This document shows, one piece after another, positions 1 to 8,627 of a stretch of 64,000 nt of DNA. The position numbers and the translations under genes are program-made. This DNA comes from Candidatus Nitrosopelagicus brevis (GTDB taxonomy: Archaea > Thermoproteota > Nitrososphaeria > Nitrososphaerales > Nitrosopumilaceae): contig NZ_CP007026.1 in assembly GCF_000812185.1 (NCBI RefSeq), positions 811,107 to 875,106 of the forward strand, in the 5' to 3' direction. Under the pieces are notes generated by a model, which ran no database searches, was not told the origin of the DNA, and saw only the letters and a list, made by a program, of their open reading frames with translations. Position 1 is the stretch's first letter, and every line of letters starts with the position of its first letter.

Positions 1-1
1 G

Positions 2-553
2 ACAAAGCCTATCATCAGTATTGAAAATGTAGTGGCATCAGCTACAGTAGACCAGAAAATGGATCTTAACGATATTACAAAAAAGTTTCCAGATGTAGAA
101 TATCATCCAGATCAGTTTCCAGGACTAGTTTTCAGATTGAAAAGTCCAAAGACAGCTACACTAATCTTCACTTCAGGAAAAATGGTGTGCACCGGTGCAA
201 AATCAGAACAAATGTCAAAAAATGCTGTAAAGACAGTTGTTGAAAAATTAAGAAAAGGGAAAATCAAGGTTAAAAAAAATGCAGTGGTAACAATTCAGAA
301 TATTGTTGCTTCAATAAACTTAGGAGGAAGAATTCATCTTGAGCAAGCAGCTAGAACACTACCAAGAAGCATGTATGAGCCAGAACAGTTTCCAGGTTTG
401 ATTCACAGAATGCTTGATCCAAAAACAGTCATTTTGTTATTTTCTTCAGGAAAGCTTGTATGTACAGGTGCAAAAAAAGAAGAGGACGTATACCGTTCAG
501 TTAATAATTTACACGCACTTTTAGAAGAAAAAAAATTAATGGTTTACGAATAA
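2..553 (+). CDS. tbp: TATA-box binding protein (TBP), 5' end cut off by the window
   Basis: General transcription factor that binds the archaeal TATA box and recruits TFB and RNA polymerase. The reading frame is already open at base 2, with residues KPIISIENVVAS reading into the rest, so the gene starts upstream of the window; the GTG at 32 is an internal valine codon. The 183 visible residues hold the two imperfect direct repeats of the TBP saddle, each with FPGL followed by an SGK(M/L)VCTGAK motif (about residues 40-65 and 130-155 of the visible part). Only a few N-terminal residues should be missing. The lysine-rich stretch between the repeats is ordinary for this family. Confidence 0.95.
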   Translation, partial: TKPIISIENVVASATVDQKMDLNDITKKFPDVEYHPDQFPGLVFRLKSPKTATLIFTSGKMVCTGAKSEQMSKNAVKTVVEKLRKGKIKVKKNAVVTIQNIVASINLGGRIHLEQAARTLPRSMYEPEQFPGLIHRMLDPKTVILLFSSGKLVCTGAKKEEDVYRSVNNLHALLEEKKLMVYE

Positions 554-557
554 GAAA

Positions 558-884
558 TTATTTGATTTTTGTTCCTGCAGGAACATCATCACTAACAGTC
601 AGCCAGAATGGTTTATCGTCAATATCAGCAGCTAATAACATTGCATTTGATTCAACACCAGCCATTTTTTTAGGCTCTAGATTTGCAACAACAATTACTG
701 TTTTCCCAATTAGATCTTCAGGGTCATAAAATTGAGCGCCTCCAATTATTACATCACGTTCTTCATCTCCCAAAGAAATTGTGCCTTTGATAATTCTTGA
801 TTTTTCAGGAATTTTTTCGGTAGATACAATTTTTGCTACACGTAGATCTAATTTTGAGAAATCATCGTATGAGATATCATCCAT
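558..884 (-). CDS. MetRS C-terminal-like tRNA-binding domain protein
   Basis: A stand-alone OB-fold tRNA-binding protein of 108 aa, like the C-terminal domain of bacterial MetRS and Trbp111. The signature runs LDLRVAKIV near residue 12, then GGAQFYDPEDLIGKTV, then VVANLEPKKMAGVES and MLLAA near residue 80. It is expected to bind tRNA nonspecifically, perhaps assisting an aminoacyl-tRNA synthetase; the partner cannot be named from sequence. It converges on the TBP gene with only four bases between the stop codons. The product is the length of the domain alone, so it is not a truncated synthetase. Confidence 0.85.
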   Translation of the reverse strand: MDDISYDDFSKLDLRVAKIVSTEKIPEKSRIIKGTISLGDEERDVIIGGAQFYDPEDLIGKTVIVVANLEPKKMAGVESNAMLLAADIDDKPFWLTVSDDVPAGTKIK

Positions 885-989
885 AATGCATCAAATATTG
901 ACGGTTTAAAATTAATTTCTAAATTTATGAACCATAATTGGCAGAAAAAATTTGATAAACCTAATATTTTCGAGTAATTGGGTTGAAAT

Positions 990-1406
990 ATGGCAGAAAT
1001 TAAAACATCTGTAACAATTAATGCAACTCAAGAAAAAGTTTGGGATGTAATATCAGATATCGATAATGAACCAAAGTTTTGGAAAGGTACGAAAGAAGTT
1101 AGAAACATTTCAAAAAATGGCAATCAAATATCAAGAGAGATTACAATTGCATTTCGTGATCAAAAATGCCTACAAGACGTAACAATTGTTCCAAAAGAGA
1201 CAATTAAAGCAGTTTTCACAGAAGGGGTCATAGTAGGAGAAAAAATTCTAACATTGAAAGATATGGAAAATTCATGTGAATTAGAAGCATTATGGGATGT
1301 AAAACTTTCTGGAAAAATGGGAATGTTCACAGGCATAATAAAAAAACACATCAAAAGTGGAACTGAGCAAGCATTGCAAGCAATTAAAGAAGAAGTTGAA
1401 AATTAA
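990..1406 (+). CDS. SRPBCC (START-like) family protein
   Basis: A 138-aa protein with the pattern of the SRPBCC hydrophobic-ligand-binding fold: an N-terminal strand with ATQEKVWDVISDIDNEPKFW, mid-protein beta strands and a long C-terminal helix (GMFTGIIKKHIKSGTEQAL). Members bind lipids, polyketides or other hydrophobic ligands; the ligand here is unknown. Its stop codon shares one base with the start of the glycosyltransferase downstream, so the two are surely co-transcribed, and a role around a lipid or isoprenoid substrate of that enzyme is a reasonable inference. No signal peptide is seen, so it should be cytoplasmic. Confidence 0.75.
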   Translation: MAEIKTSVTINATQEKVWDVISDIDNEPKFWKGTKEVRNISKNGNQISREITIAFRDQKCLQDVTIVPKETIKAVFTEGVIVGEKILTLKDMENSCELEALWDVKLSGKMGMFTGIIKKHIKSGTEQALQAIKEEVEN

Positions 1407-2617
1407 TGGCAGACATTTTCATAGATGTTTTTAATTTTATTTTTACAGTAATTTTAGTAGGAGTTTTTTTGGCATGGCTTTCATTATTGAGTTCTATGTA
1501 TCAATCATTTACCAAAACACCATTTTTAGATATATTTGAAAATAAAAGTACAACAACCCCAAAGGTATCAGTTATTTTACCAGCAAGAAATGAAGAGGAG
1601 TTTATTTCAAAATGTTTAGAAACTCTAGGTTCACAAGATTATGAAAATTTTGAGATTATAGCAATTGATGATTCTTCAGAAGATAAAACAGGAGAGATAA
1701 TTGAGAAATTTTCAAAAGAAAATTCAAAGATCATTCACGTAAGTGCAAAAGAAAAACCTGAAAAATGGATGGGAAAAAATTGGGCATGTATGGAAGGATT
1801 CAGAAAAGCTACTGGAGAGATATTGTTATTTACAGATGCAGATACAAAATTTAAAAAAAATGTAATCACATTAGCAGTATCACACCTACAATCAGAGAAC
1901 CTTGATGCATTAACAGTAATTCCAAGACTTCGTTGTATTGATACAATTACAAAAATAACCTTACCAATGCTATCAACATTTCTGCATTCAAGATATTCTG
2001 CCCTAAATGTGAACAATCCAAAAAAGAAGGTAGGATATTTTTTTGGAAGTTTTTTCGTGATTAAACGAAAGGTGTACGAAGAGATCGGAACCCATGAGAA
2101 AGTTAAACAAGAAATAATTGAAGATGGTGCATTGGGCAAGATTACAAAAGAGTCAGGTTATGCATTAAAGATGGTCAGGGGCGAACACTTGATTGAAGCG
2201 TTGTATTCACGAAGTGCAAAAGAGATGTGGAATGGATTGAAACGTCTAATGGTTCCATTGTATCATCAGAGTTCTTCAACAGCGGTAGGAGTGTTTTTTG
2301 CCGTATTATTCATTTTATTTATGCCGATTCCATTATTGGGATATTCAATAATTGCATTTGAACCAAACATATCATTCACAACTTTGTTGATTTCTGCAAT
2401 TATTTCAACAATAACAATTTTTTCAGCATCTATAATGGAAGCCAAAATGGGATTAAACATAAGCATAATAAATTCAACATGTGCACCTATTGGAGGAATA
2501 ATTGTAGTACTTGGTTTTCTTTCAGGTATCTTGCATGCAAACAAATCTTCAGCAGTATCATGGAGAGGAAGAAAATATTCAGTCAAAGAATTTTCTCAAA
2601 ACTATCTCAAAGTATGA
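1406..2617 (+). CDS. membrane-bound family 2 glycosyltransferase
   Basis: GT-A fold glycosyltransferase of 403 aa. Residues about 8-30 form an N-terminal membrane segment. The GT2 domain follows, with VSVILPARNEEE at 54-65, the nucleotide-binding IDDS at 87-90 and the metal-binding DAD at 144-146. The EDGALG motif near 235 and the RLMVPL segment further on resemble the catalytic and Q/RxxRW regions. The C-terminal third holds three or four hydrophobic segments. This layout resembles bacterial carotenoid or polyprenyl glycosyltransferases such as CrtQ-like enzymes, so a membrane lipid or isoprenoid acceptor is likely but unproven. It overlaps the preceding SRPBCC gene by one base. Confidence 0.8.
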   Translation: MADIFIDVFNFIFTVILVGVFLAWLSLLSSMYQSFTKTPFLDIFENKSTTTPKVSVILPARNEEEFISKCLETLGSQDYENFEIIAIDDSSEDKTGEIIEKFSKENSKIIHVSAKEKPEKWMGKNWACMEGFRKATGEILLFTDADTKFKKNVITLAVSHLQSENLDALTVIPRLRCIDTITKITLPMLSTFLHSRYSALNVNNPKKKVGYFFGSFFVIKRKVYEEIGTHEKVKQEIIEDGALGKITKESGYALKMVRGEHLIEALYSRSAKEMWNGLKRLMVPLYHQSSSTAVGVFFAVLFILFMPIPLLGYSIIAFEPNISFTTLLISAIISTITIFSASIMEAKMGLNISIINSTCAPIGGIIVVLGFLSGILHANKSSAVSWRGRKYSVKEFSQNYLKV

Positions 2618-2671
2618 TATATTGTAGCAAAAATCAGTAAGGGTTATAGTTTAATCACACATAATTTTGTT

Positions 2672-3802
2672 ATGGCAAATAATGGAATTGTTGTTGGAGG
2701 AGTAATTGCAACTGCAGCAATAATATTTGCAGTTTTTGTATCATTCAATTCAATTGCAGATAACGACACAGGTGAACTAATTGTTACAAATGGAAATTAT
2801 GGTGAAACTGTAGGAGAAGTAACAGGAATAGAAAGAAGCTATGAGTATTCACTAATTGATATTTTTGAAAAATCTGAGGAAAGTATTGTACAAGTAAGTG
2901 TTCTAAGAGGAGAATCTGATGGAGGAATGGGTTCAGGATTTGTATATTCAGATGAAGGATATGTAATAACTAATCAACATGTGGTGCAAGATGCAAAGCG
3001 AGTGATGATCACATTTCTCGATGGAGAAGCATACATTGGAAATGTCATAGGTACTGACAGAGATTTAGATATTGCAGTTGTTAAAGTCGAACCAACCAAT
3101 ACATACCTACAACCAATCAAAATAGGAGATTCATCAGAACTAAAAGTTGGTGAGAAAATTGCAGCCATAGGAAATCCATTTGGATTATCCGGTTCTATGA
3201 CATCAGGGATTGTAAGTCAGATGGGACGATTGTTGCCACAAGAAACAGGATATTCAATTCCAGATGTAATACAAACTGATGCCGCAATAAATCCTGGAAA
3301 TTCAGGAGGACCTTTAATCAATATGAAAGGAGAAGTTGTGGGAATTAATACAGCCATACAATCAGCAACAGGGGAATTTTCAGGAATTGGATTTGCCGTT
3401 CCATCAAATACCGTGAAGAAAGTGGTTCCAGTTCTAATTCAAGATGGAGAGTTTAAGCATCCATGGATGGGAATTTCAGGAACAGATGTCGACCCAGAGC
3501 TCGCTGAAGTAAGAGGATTGAATAGTTCAAAAGGATTCTTAGTTGTATCAGTAATTGAAGGCAGCCCTGCAGAGACAGCAGGATTACTAGGAGTTACAGA
3601 AACAAAAGAGACAGATGGAAGAGAATTTGCACTAGATGGCGATATAATATTATCAATTGATGGAGAAACCGTAAGAAAGATCTCAGACATATTGGTTCAC
3701 TTACAAAGAGAGAAATCTGTAGGAGATGAAATGGTTCTTTCTGTCAATAGAGGTGGGGAGATTTTAGAATTGACCATGGTTCTTGAGGAAAGACCTCAAT
3801 AG
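2672..3802 (+). CDS. membrane-anchored HtrA/DegP-like serine protease
   Basis: A 376-aa S1C-family protease that should face the outside of the cell and degrade or refold damaged envelope proteins. Residues 5-25 form a signal anchor. The trypsin-like domain follows with the catalytic triad visible: His103 in ITNQHVV, Asp133 in RDLDIAVV and Ser211 in NPGNSGGPL. One PDZ domain covers about 265-370, with GFLVVSVIEGSPAETAGL. All catalytic residues are present, so the enzyme should be active. It stands alone, with 54 bases upstream and 42 downstream. Confidence 0.92.
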   Translation: MANNGIVVGGVIATAAIIFAVFVSFNSIADNDTGELIVTNGNYGETVGEVTGIERSYEYSLIDIFEKSEESIVQVSVLRGESDGGMGSGFVYSDEGYVITNQHVVQDAKRVMITFLDGEAYIGNVIGTDRDLDIAVVKVEPTNTYLQPIKIGDSSELKVGEKIAAIGNPFGLSGSMTSGIVSQMGRLLPQETGYSIPDVIQTDAAINPGNSGGPLINMKGEVVGINTAIQSATGEFSGIGFAVPSNTVKKVVPVLIQDGEFKHPWMGISGTDVDPELAEVRGLNSSKGFLVVSVIEGSPAETAGLLGVTETKETDGREFALDGDIILSIDGETVRKISDILVHLQREKSVGDEMVLSVNRGGEILELTMVLEERPQ

Positions 3803-3844
3803 CATTTCTACAAAATTAAATAGACCATACTGAATTTTTAAGCA

Positions 3845-5008
3845 ATGAGTGAATTACAATTTGATTTTGAAATTATTCATAAAATTAACGAATTAAAGGA
3901 GATCAAAAAAGAAGGAATTCTTCAATTATTAAAAGAAGTTCCAAAAGAGACTATTTTTGATACTGCATCTAATTTGAGAAATGAGAGAAAAGGAAAAAGA
4001 ATCAGCTTTTCAAAAAAGGCATTTTTCAACATAATTAATCTATGCAGAGATACGTGTTCATATTGCACATACAAGGCAGAACCAAATGATGCAAAATTAT
4101 CAATGATGAATTTAGAGACAGTGAAAGGATTATCAAAACTTGCAAAGAAATACAATTGTACTGAAGCGTTATTTGTTACAGGTGAAAGACCTGAACAAAA
4201 ATATTCAGAAGCAAAAAGATGGTTAAAGAATGAAGGTTTTTCATCGACAGCAGAATATTTGATTCATTGTTCCGAGATTGTACTGAATGAAGGTGTTTTT
4301 CCACATACTAATGCAGGAAATCTTACCAAAAGTGAAATGAAAGAACTTCAAAAAAGTAATGTAAGCATGGGAATAATGCTTGAAAATTCTAGTACACGAT
4401 TAAGAGAAAAAGGAATGCCTCATGAAGATGCACCAAGTAAAGAACCCAAAGTAAGATTAAATGTTTTGAGAAATGCAGGAGAATTAAAAATTCCAATGAC
4501 AACTGGAATTTTAGTAGGGATTGGAGAAAGCATGGAAGAATGTATTCAATCAATTTTAGATATTAAACAAATTCATGAAAAATATGGCAACATTCAAGAA
4601 ATCATTTTACAAAATTTCCATCCAAAACCTGAAACATTGATGTCTAATCACAACACACCAAAAGAAGATTATTTCAAGACAGTTGTCGCATTATGCAGAA
4701 TTTTGATGCCAGGCGCAAATATTCAGATTCCGCCAAATTTATCACCTAATAATTATCATGAATTTTTAACCATAGGAATTAACGATTGGGGAGGAATTTC
4801 CCCAATAACATCAGATTATGTAAACCCAGAATTTTCTTGGCCAAATATTCAAAATGTTGAAAAGAAATGTAATGACTTGGGTTTTTCCTTCAAAGCACGA
4901 TTTCCAGCATATCCAGAATTTATTCCATTAGTTAATAATGAATTGAAACAAAGAATATCTTTAATTGCTGATGAAGAAAATTATGTAGAAGAGAGTTACT
5001 GGAAATGA
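3845..5008 (+). CDS. cofG: FO synthase subunit 1, CofG (F420 biosynthesis)
   Basis: Radical SAM enzyme that, with CofH, makes FO (7,8-didemethyl-8-hydroxy-5-deazariboflavin), the chromophore of coenzyme F420, from a ribityl-aminouracil and tyrosine. The 4Fe-4S motif is Cys67, Cys71 and Cys74 (CRDTCSYCTYK). Other CofG features are the VTGERPEQKY stretch, HTNAGNL and the GISPITSDYVNPE segment near the C-terminus. At 387 aa it has full length. Its stop overlaps the start of cofH by four bases (ATGA), so the two subunits are translationally coupled. Confidence 0.95.
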   Translation: MSELQFDFEIIHKINELKEIKKEGILQLLKEVPKETIFDTASNLRNERKGKRISFSKKAFFNIINLCRDTCSYCTYKAEPNDAKLSMMNLETVKGLSKLAKKYNCTEALFVTGERPEQKYSEAKRWLKNEGFSSTAEYLIHCSEIVLNEGVFPHTNAGNLTKSEMKELQKSNVSMGIMLENSSTRLREKGMPHEDAPSKEPKVRLNVLRNAGELKIPMTTGILVGIGESMEECIQSILDIKQIHEKYGNIQEIILQNFHPKPETLMSNHNTPKEDYFKTVVALCRILMPGANIQIPPNLSPNNYHEFLTIGINDWGGISPITSDYVNPEFSWPNIQNVEKKCNDLGFSFKARFPAYPEFIPLVNNELKQRISLIADEENYVEESYWK

Positions 5009-6273
5009 ATTTAGAAAATAAAGATGTAGACGGAATTTTGCAGTATGCAGACCCAGTAATTGCAGCTATTCTCAATAAAGCAATTTCTGGAAAAGATATT
5101 ACTTCAAGAGAAGCATTAGTTCTATTTGATGCAAAAGGGATTGATTTTCAACTTGTAGGTAGAGTTGCAGATTATTTACGAAAAGAGAAGGTAGGAGATA
5201 CAGTAACGTATGTTGTTAATAGAAATATCAATTTCACAAATGTATGCATAAAACAATGTGGCTTTTGTGCATTTAGTAGAGATTTTAGAGAAGAAGAAGG
5301 ATATACACTACCTATTGAAGAAATTACAAGAAGAGCAAAAGAAGCATACACCTATGGAGCCACAGAAGTATGCGTCCAAGCAGGACTTCCACCAGATATG
5401 GATGCAGGGTTGTACGAGAATATTTGTAGAGAAATTAAAACTGAGGTTCCAGATATACACATACATGGATTTTCTCCAGAAGAAATTCTTTATGGTGCAA
5501 CCAGATCTAAGATTTCAACAAAAGAATATCTAAGTAGATTAAAAGATGCAGGAGTAGATACGATTCCAGGAACTGCAGCAGAAATACTCAATCAAAAACT
5601 ACGCGATAAAATTTCTCCAGGAAGAATTACAGTCAAAGACTGGACAAACGTAATAAAAACTGCACATAAGATGGGAATAAAATCCACATCAACGATGATG
5701 TTTGGCCATTTAGAAACAAATGAACATCGAGTCAATCATTTGGATACAATTCGTGAAATTCAAAAAGAAACAGGAGGATTTACAGAATTTGTTCCGCTTA
5801 ATTTTGTATATTCAGAAGCACCAATGTATAAACATCAACTTCATGAGGGTATCAGAAAAGGTGCAAGTTCAAATGATGCACTTCTAGTCCATGCAATCTC
5901 ACGAATAATGCTAAACAATGTAATAGATAATATCCAAATGTCATGGGTCAAAGAAGGACCAAAGTTTTCACAATTACTTCTCAATTGGGGCGCAAATGAT
6001 TTCGGAGGAACATTAGTCAACGAAAGTATATCAACTGCAGCAGGTGCCGAATTTGGTCAGCTGTTAAGACCAAAAGAAATACGACATTTGATCAGAAGTA
6101 TAGGAAGAATTCCTGCTGAAAGAGATACAACATATAAGAAAATCAGAGAATATCAAGTAGAACCTATAGATTCAGAAGGATTGGATAATGTTGAGGATAC
6201 AAAGAAGTTTGGCTCATATTTTGAATTAATTAAAATCAAAAAATATCAATACCAAAATCCTAGAAAAAATTAA
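5005..6273 (+). CDS. cofH: FO synthase subunit 2, CofH (F420 biosynthesis)
   Basis: Second radical SAM subunit of FO synthase; it joins a tyrosine-derived fragment to the ribityl-aminouracil before CofG closes the ring. The cluster-binding cysteines are 81, 85 and 88 (CIKQCGFCAF). Further family features are VCVQAGLPPDMDAGLYE, HIHGFSPEEI and the NWGANDFGGTLVNESIS motif near the C-terminus, which MqnC and MqnE relatives also share in part; adjacency to cofG decides the assignment. It is 422 aa long and overlaps cofG by four bases. It converges on the exchanger gene with a four-base overlap of coding ends. Confidence 0.95.
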   Translation: MNLENKDVDGILQYADPVIAAILNKAISGKDITSREALVLFDAKGIDFQLVGRVADYLRKEKVGDTVTYVVNRNINFTNVCIKQCGFCAFSRDFREEEGYTLPIEEITRRAKEAYTYGATEVCVQAGLPPDMDAGLYENICREIKTEVPDIHIHGFSPEEILYGATRSKISTKEYLSRLKDAGVDTIPGTAAEILNQKLRDKISPGRITVKDWTNVIKTAHKMGIKSTSTMMFGHLETNEHRVNHLDTIREIQKETGGFTEFVPLNFVYSEAPMYKHQLHEGIRKGASSNDALLVHAISRIMLNNVIDNIQMSWVKEGPKFSQLLLNWGANDFGGTLVNESISTAAGAEFGQLLRPKEIRHLIRSIGRIPAERDTTYKKIREYQVEPIDSEGLDNVEDTKKFGSYFELIKIKKYQYQNPRKN

Positions 6274-7232
6274 ACTAAAAGACTTGCAAGATATACCACA
6301 AATGCTATTGCAAGACCAACTCCAACAACTCTTGGAATGTATTTTCTAAATCCAATGAATAAAACAAGACTAAATGCAATCATTATGTAATAATTAGAAA
6401 ATACATCAGGTACAACAGGTATTCCAACTATAGCAGAAGAAACCCCCAATATCAATAAAATATTGTAAATGTTACTACCAACAATATTTCCTACACCAAT
6501 ATCGGTTTGTTTTTTTGCTATTGCGATAATAGATGTGATTAATTCTGGAAGTGACGTACCAATTGCAACAATTACAACTCCTATAACTAGTTGAGATAAT
6601 CCTAAAGTTTCAGCAATATTTACAGCACCATCAACTGTAAGATGGCCGCCAATAAACAGCACTATTACTCCAGCTACTATCAGACCAATCGATTGAGGGT
6701 AAGTTTCAATTTTATATCTTGATAAGAAATATTCCCCTTCAAGCGCTTCATTTTCTATGGTCTCATTTTGTTGAATTTTTTGTTTTTTGACAGTTTTGAT
6801 AGTATAAGCTGTAAATCCAATGAGTGCAGCAATCAATATGACACCATCAACCTGTGAGATTTCCCCATCATATGACATAGCCACAACTAATAACGATACA
6901 CCAATCATTATCGGAATCCATCTACTAACAGTAATTTTACTAATTAGAAGAGGTGTAAAAATGGCAGAAATTCCAATCACCATTCCAACATTGCTGATAT
7001 TACTTCCAACAATATTTCCAAGAATTAATTCAGTGTGAGAGTTGAAAGCAGCGAGTAACGAAGCTGCTAGTTCAGGGGTAGAGGTGCCATATGCCACTAC
7101 TGTTAAACCAATGATCATACTACTAATTCGAAGTTTCTTTGCAAGAGAAACACCACCAGAAACTATTGCATAGCCTCCAATACATAGAAGGATTAATCCT
7201 GCGAGTACACTTCCAATATGAAGTACGTCCAC
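6270..7232 (-). CDS. CaCA-family sodium/calcium exchanger
   Basis: Integral membrane antiporter of 320 aa, YrbG-like, expected to exchange Na+ or H+ for Ca2+. It shows the internal duplication of the family: an alpha-1 repeat with GTSTPELAAS at 49-58 followed by GNIVGSN, and an alpha-2 repeat with GTSLPELITS near 226-235, again followed by GNIVGSN. About ten hydrophobic segments are present, split by a short charged loop near residue 150 (KKQKIQQNETIENE). Length and motifs are complete. The gene is monocistronic by position. Confidence 0.92.
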   Translation of the reverse strand: MDVLHIGSVLAGLILLCIGGYAIVSGGVSLAKKLRISSMIIGLTVVAYGTSTPELAASLLAAFNSHTELILGNIVGSNISNVGMVIGISAIFTPLLISKITVSRWIPIMIGVSLLVVAMSYDGEISQVDGVILIAALIGFTAYTIKTVKKQKIQQNETIENEALEGEYFLSRYKIETYPQSIGLIVAGVIVLFIGGHLTVDGAVNIAETLGLSQLVIGVVIVAIGTSLPELITSIIAIAKKQTDIGVGNIVGSNIYNILLILGVSSAIVGIPVVPDVFSNYYIMIAFSLVLFIGFRKYIPRVVGVGLAIAFVVYLASLLV

Positions 7233-7379
7233 AACAACTATGCCAAGATATCTTGTTTAAATCACATTCCTTCCGTATATTTCACAATTCTAACAAGGAA
7301 AATAGATATGATGTTTACCCAAGTTTAGGAAAACTGATCAAATAGCTCAACAAACCATGACTTAACCTTAATATGGTAA

Positions 7380-7390
7380 AGTACGGTACT
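7380..7390. promoter_or_regulatory. possible operator: 5-bp inverted repeat before the winged-helix gene
   Basis: AGTAC-G-GTACT is a perfect inverted repeat with a one-base centre, ending seven bases before the ATG at 7398. A TATA-like TTAATATG lies about 28 bases before that ATG, so a leaderless transcript would place this repeat between TATA box and start site, where a repressor could act. Autoregulation by the winged-helix protein is an inference; the repeat is short enough to arise by chance. Confidence 0.3.
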
Positions 7391-7397
7391 ATACTGT

Positions 7398-7745
7398 ATG
7401 AGAGCAAGATTGACATATGTGCCATTAGAAGTTGCAGAACGTTTTGAAGGATTCATAATTCAACGAGACGAACAAGTATTAGATGCAGTGAGAGCAAAAA
7501 CAAAAGATTTCAGCACACTATCTTTATTGAAATTACTGTATCAACTAAACTCAAACCCAATGACATTTTCAGACCTGTATTCAAAATCAAAGATTAGAAT
7601 GAAAAAGTCGTTTCTAAACTATCTACATTTTTGTGTAGAATACAAATTCATAGAAAAAGAAAGGGTTGGATCAAATGTGATCTATACCATCACAGACAAA
7701 GGAAGAGTAATGTTAGAATTATTTACAATAAATGAGAAAAACTAG
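7398..7745 (+). CDS. winged-helix DNA-binding protein
   Basis: A 115-aa protein whose C-terminal two thirds read as a winged helix: STLSLLKLLYQLNSNPMTFSDLYSKS forms helices 1-2, RMKKSFLNYLHFCVEYKFIEKE the recognition region, and SNVIYTITDKGRVMLELF the wing and last helix. It resembles small archaeal MarR/PadR-like regulators but I cannot name a subfamily. The first 35 residues are distinct and may serve in dimerisation. It stands alone behind an AT-rich leader with a short inverted repeat, which suggests autoregulation. Targets are unknown. Confidence 0.7.
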   Translation: MRARLTYVPLEVAERFEGFIIQRDEQVLDAVRAKTKDFSTLSLLKLLYQLNSNPMTFSDLYSKSKIRMKKSFLNYLHFCVEYKFIEKERVGSNVIYTITDKGRVMLELFTINEKN

Positions 7746-7756
7746 ATCAGAAAATT

Positions 7757-7831
7757 CTAGATGTATAGATAAATTACAAAAAGAATTGAACCAATTCCAA
7801 AAATTAGCATTCGGATCATACTACGAGACAT
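7757..7831 (-). CDS. possible tiny membrane protein (24 aa)
   Basis: A short frame starting ATG TCT CGT AGT encodes a basic N-terminus (MSRSMIRM) and a single hydrophobic helix (LIFGIGSILFVIYLYI) running to the C-terminus. The shape matches the other very small one-helix proteins in this window, and it lies in the gap between two convergently placed plus-strand genes. An upstream extension without ATG stays open. Nothing but composition supports it; it could be chance. Confidence 0.3.
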   Translation of the reverse strand: MSRSMIRMLIFGIGSILFVIYLYI

Positions 7832-7888
7832 ACGAGTCAATATTTCTGATGAAGCGAACAAGTAATTAAACAAAACATAGACAACAAA

Positions 7889-8617
7889 GTGTTGCAGCAA
7901 AACATACCTGAAGCAGAGATCTACGAAGTAGGAAAAAATAAGTTGAAAAATCCTACAATTTTTGTTGGTTTTGTGGGAGCAGGATTAGTTGGAACTATAG
8001 CAGTGGATCATATGATAAACGAATTGGATATGAAAGAGGTAGGTTTTCTCCGCTCAAAACATTTGCCACCATCAACAGTATTCATGCAAGGTAGACTAAG
8101 ACATCCATTTCGGATTTATTCAAACAGCGATGGAAGTATCTGTGCAATAATTTGTGAAATAGTAATCAGTCAAGATGGGATTTACAATATCGCCATGGCG
8201 ATTCTAGATTGGGCTGAAAAAAAAGGTTCAACTGAAATTATAGTGTTGGATGGTGTTGCCGACAAAAAACACGATGGAAATGCATTTTTTGCAGCAGAAG
8301 TTGACCTGTGTAGAGTTATGGAGGAAAATGATATCCAAATGGTCCCTCAAGGATTCATTACTGGAATTTCAGGAGGAATACTAAATGAATGTCTAATTAG
8401 AAAAATTCGTGGAATTACATTGCTTGCAAAAGCGGACGAATTAACACCAGATCCTGTCGCAGCAGCCACAATTATTGATGCAATTAACAGAGTTTACGAT
8501 ACAGAAATTAATACAAAAAATTTAAAGAAACAAAAAGAGCAGATGAGCACAGATTTGAAAGAATTATCTGATAAATATTCGGAACATAAAAAAATTGATT
8601 CAAATATGTACATGTAG
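7889..8617 (+). CDS. PAC2 family protein (proteasome assembly chaperone-like)
   Basis: A 242-aa archaeal PAC2/DUF75 protein. The fold shows in NPTIFVGFVGAGLVGTIAVDHMI (about residues 25-47), the VFMQGRLRHPFRIY segment, the ILDWAEKKG and IVLDGVA strands near 110-130, and the FITGISGGILNECL motif around 155. A short coiled coil ends the protein (NLKKQKEQMSTDLKELSDKY). Relatives form trimers; a chaperone role for archaeal proteasomes has been proposed, but the function here is not established. The start codon is TTG. purM follows within ten bases, so they are probably co-transcribed. Confidence 0.85.
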   Translation: MLQQNIPEAEIYEVGKNKLKNPTIFVGFVGAGLVGTIAVDHMINELDMKEVGFLRSKHLPPSTVFMQGRLRHPFRIYSNSDGSICAIICEIVISQDGIYNIAMAILDWAEKKGSTEIIVLDGVADKKHDGNAFFAAEVDLCRVMEENDIQMVPQGFITGISGGILNECLIRKIRGITLLAKADELTPDPVAAATIIDAINRVYDTEINTKNLKKQKEQMSTDLKELSDKYSEHKKIDSNMYM

Positions 8618-8627
8618 GTGATTGGAT

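Noticed and set aside
7847-7912. Possible box C/D guide RNA (TGATGA at 7848 and CTGA at 7909)
   Set aside because: No internal C' or D' boxes and no terminal stem, and the second box lies inside a coding gene; short AT-rich motifs recur by chance.
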